A stretch of 64,000 bases of DNA from Glaciecola sp047637355 (GTDB lineage Bacteria; Pseudomonadota; Gammaproteobacteria; Enterobacterales; Alteromonadaceae). Within the stretch, counting starts at the first letter, position 1, and every line of letters begins with the position of its first letter. The position numbers and the translations under genes were made by a program. Positions 63,531 through 64,000 of the stretch are shown here, in pieces. Under the pieces are notes generated by a model. It saw only the letters and a list, made by a program, of their open reading frames with translations, was not told the origin of the DNA and did no database searches. The stretch spans positions 1-64,000 of the forward strand of contig JBLIKA010000001.1 of the NCBI GenBank assembly GCA_047637355.1. The letters are read 5' to 3'.

Positions 63531-64000
63531 ATGGAATTAATCAAAAACCAAAATATTGTTTTCGTGATCAATTCACTCGAGGGTGGCGGTGCCGAAACAG
63601 TAATATGTAATTGGTTAACTGAAATGGAAACAATTTTTATCCAAAGTCACTCAAAAGTGACTTTGCTATTGCTTGACGACCTACCTGAAGCCAACCCTGT
63701 ACCTGCTTACGTTAATAAGATTACTTTGCACTCTCAAGGTAAAATATTCTCAAGTTATGCAAGCGTAAAAAGCGTTATTGTTATGAGCAAACCGGACATT
63801 ATATTTAGCTTTTTAAACAGAAGTAATGTGGTTTGTACTATTATTGGTCGACAGCTGAATATTCCTACAATTATTAGTGAGCGAGTCAACACATCACAAC
63901 ACTTTGATAACTCTTTGAAAGGTAAATTAAGTAAACTAATTGTTCGGATTGTTTATCCTAAAGCGAGCAAAGTAATCGCCGTTTCAGAAGGTGTTCGCCT
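63531..64000 (+). CDS. Glycosyltransferase (GT4-like), 5' part
   Basis: An open frame from ATG 63531 runs off the right edge (156 complete codons). The product begins with IVFVINSLEGGGAETV, the GGAE-type donor loop of family 4 glycosyltransferases, and continues with PDIIFSFLNRSNVVC, TIISERVNTSQ and KVIAVSEGVR (the E of which is conserved in GT4 enzymes, near the linker). GGAAAAGA precedes the ATG. It is divergent from lapG and probably continues the polysaccharide locus to the right. Donor and acceptor sugars unknown. Confidence 0.88.
   Translation, partial: MELIKNQNIVFVINSLEGGGAETVICNWLTEMETIFIQSHSKVTLLLLDDLPEANPVPAYVNKITLHSQGKIFSSYASVKSVIVMSKPDIIFSFLNRSNVVCTIIGRQLNIPTIISERVNTSQHFDNSLKGKLSKLIVRIVYPKASKVIAVSEGVR

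Overview
The window looks like a chromosome segment of a marine gammaproteobacterium of the order Alteromonadales, family Alteromonadaceae (Glaciecola/Paraglaciecola-like). This is inferred from gene content: a complete Na+-pumping NADH:quinone reductase (nqrABCDEF) with apbE and nqrM, FabV-type enoyl reductase, a TRAP transporter, LapD/LapG, an E. coli-like YbdG channel and FldB-type flavodoxin, YggN- and YeeZ-like proteins, and AT-rich DNA. I cannot confirm genus without a search. No rRNA, tRNA, CRISPR array, prophage, integrase or insertion sequence was seen.

Layout. 1-3.9 kb (minus): 5' part of cysJ (runs off the left edge) with a strong hairpin over its ribosome binding site, then envelope proteins of little-known function (TIGR04219-type barrel, DUF2333, PspC, small proteins). 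4-8 kb (minus): dusA, a small predicted outer-membrane protein, and the glutathione-dependent formaldehyde detoxification pair fghA-frmA. 8.3-16 kb (plus): two tandem membrane diguanylate cyclases, two tandem lysophospholipid-type acyltransferases and a YbdG-like mechanosensitive channel, closed by a bidirectional terminator. 16-30 kb: mixed housekeeping and accessory genes: DUF2884, YeeZ-like, an NSS transporter, an SDR, a DCC protein, a frameshifted msrA, PhoD-like phosphatase coupled to fldB, an MscS channel, an HEXXH protein, an orphan ExbD and a YgjV-like protein. 30-38 kb: small enzymes (NAD(P)-binding protein, PH-domain protein, threonine dehydratase-like, amidohydrolase, GNAT, MBL hydrolase, DUF1653, M17 aminopeptidase). 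37.9-47.3 kb: dinB under a LexA box, a hexapeptide acyltransferase, nqrM, apbE and the nqr operon. 47.8-52.2 kb: fabV and a TRAP operon (dctQ-dctM-dctP). 52.8-64 kb: start of an exopolysaccharide locus resembling Vibrio vpsMNOP with an added PHP-type tyrosine phosphatase, then an O-antigen-ligase-like protein, a secreted Gly-rich protein of unknown role, LapD and LapG, and a glycosyltransferase running off the right edge.

How it works together. Two systems dominate. The first is sodium bioenergetics: Nqr pumps Na+, ApbE attaches FMN to NqrB and NqrC, and NqrM helps insert iron. The second is surface attachment under c-di-GMP: two cyclases on the left, and LapD/LapG with the polysaccharide export machinery on the right. 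Most of the window is ordinary core genome. The best leads are regulatory or evolutionary: the cysJ RBS hairpin, palindromes near frmA and upstream of the 3.6-kb gene, the paired tandem duplications, the broken msrA, a possible AUU start, and the unknown secreted protein beside lapD.
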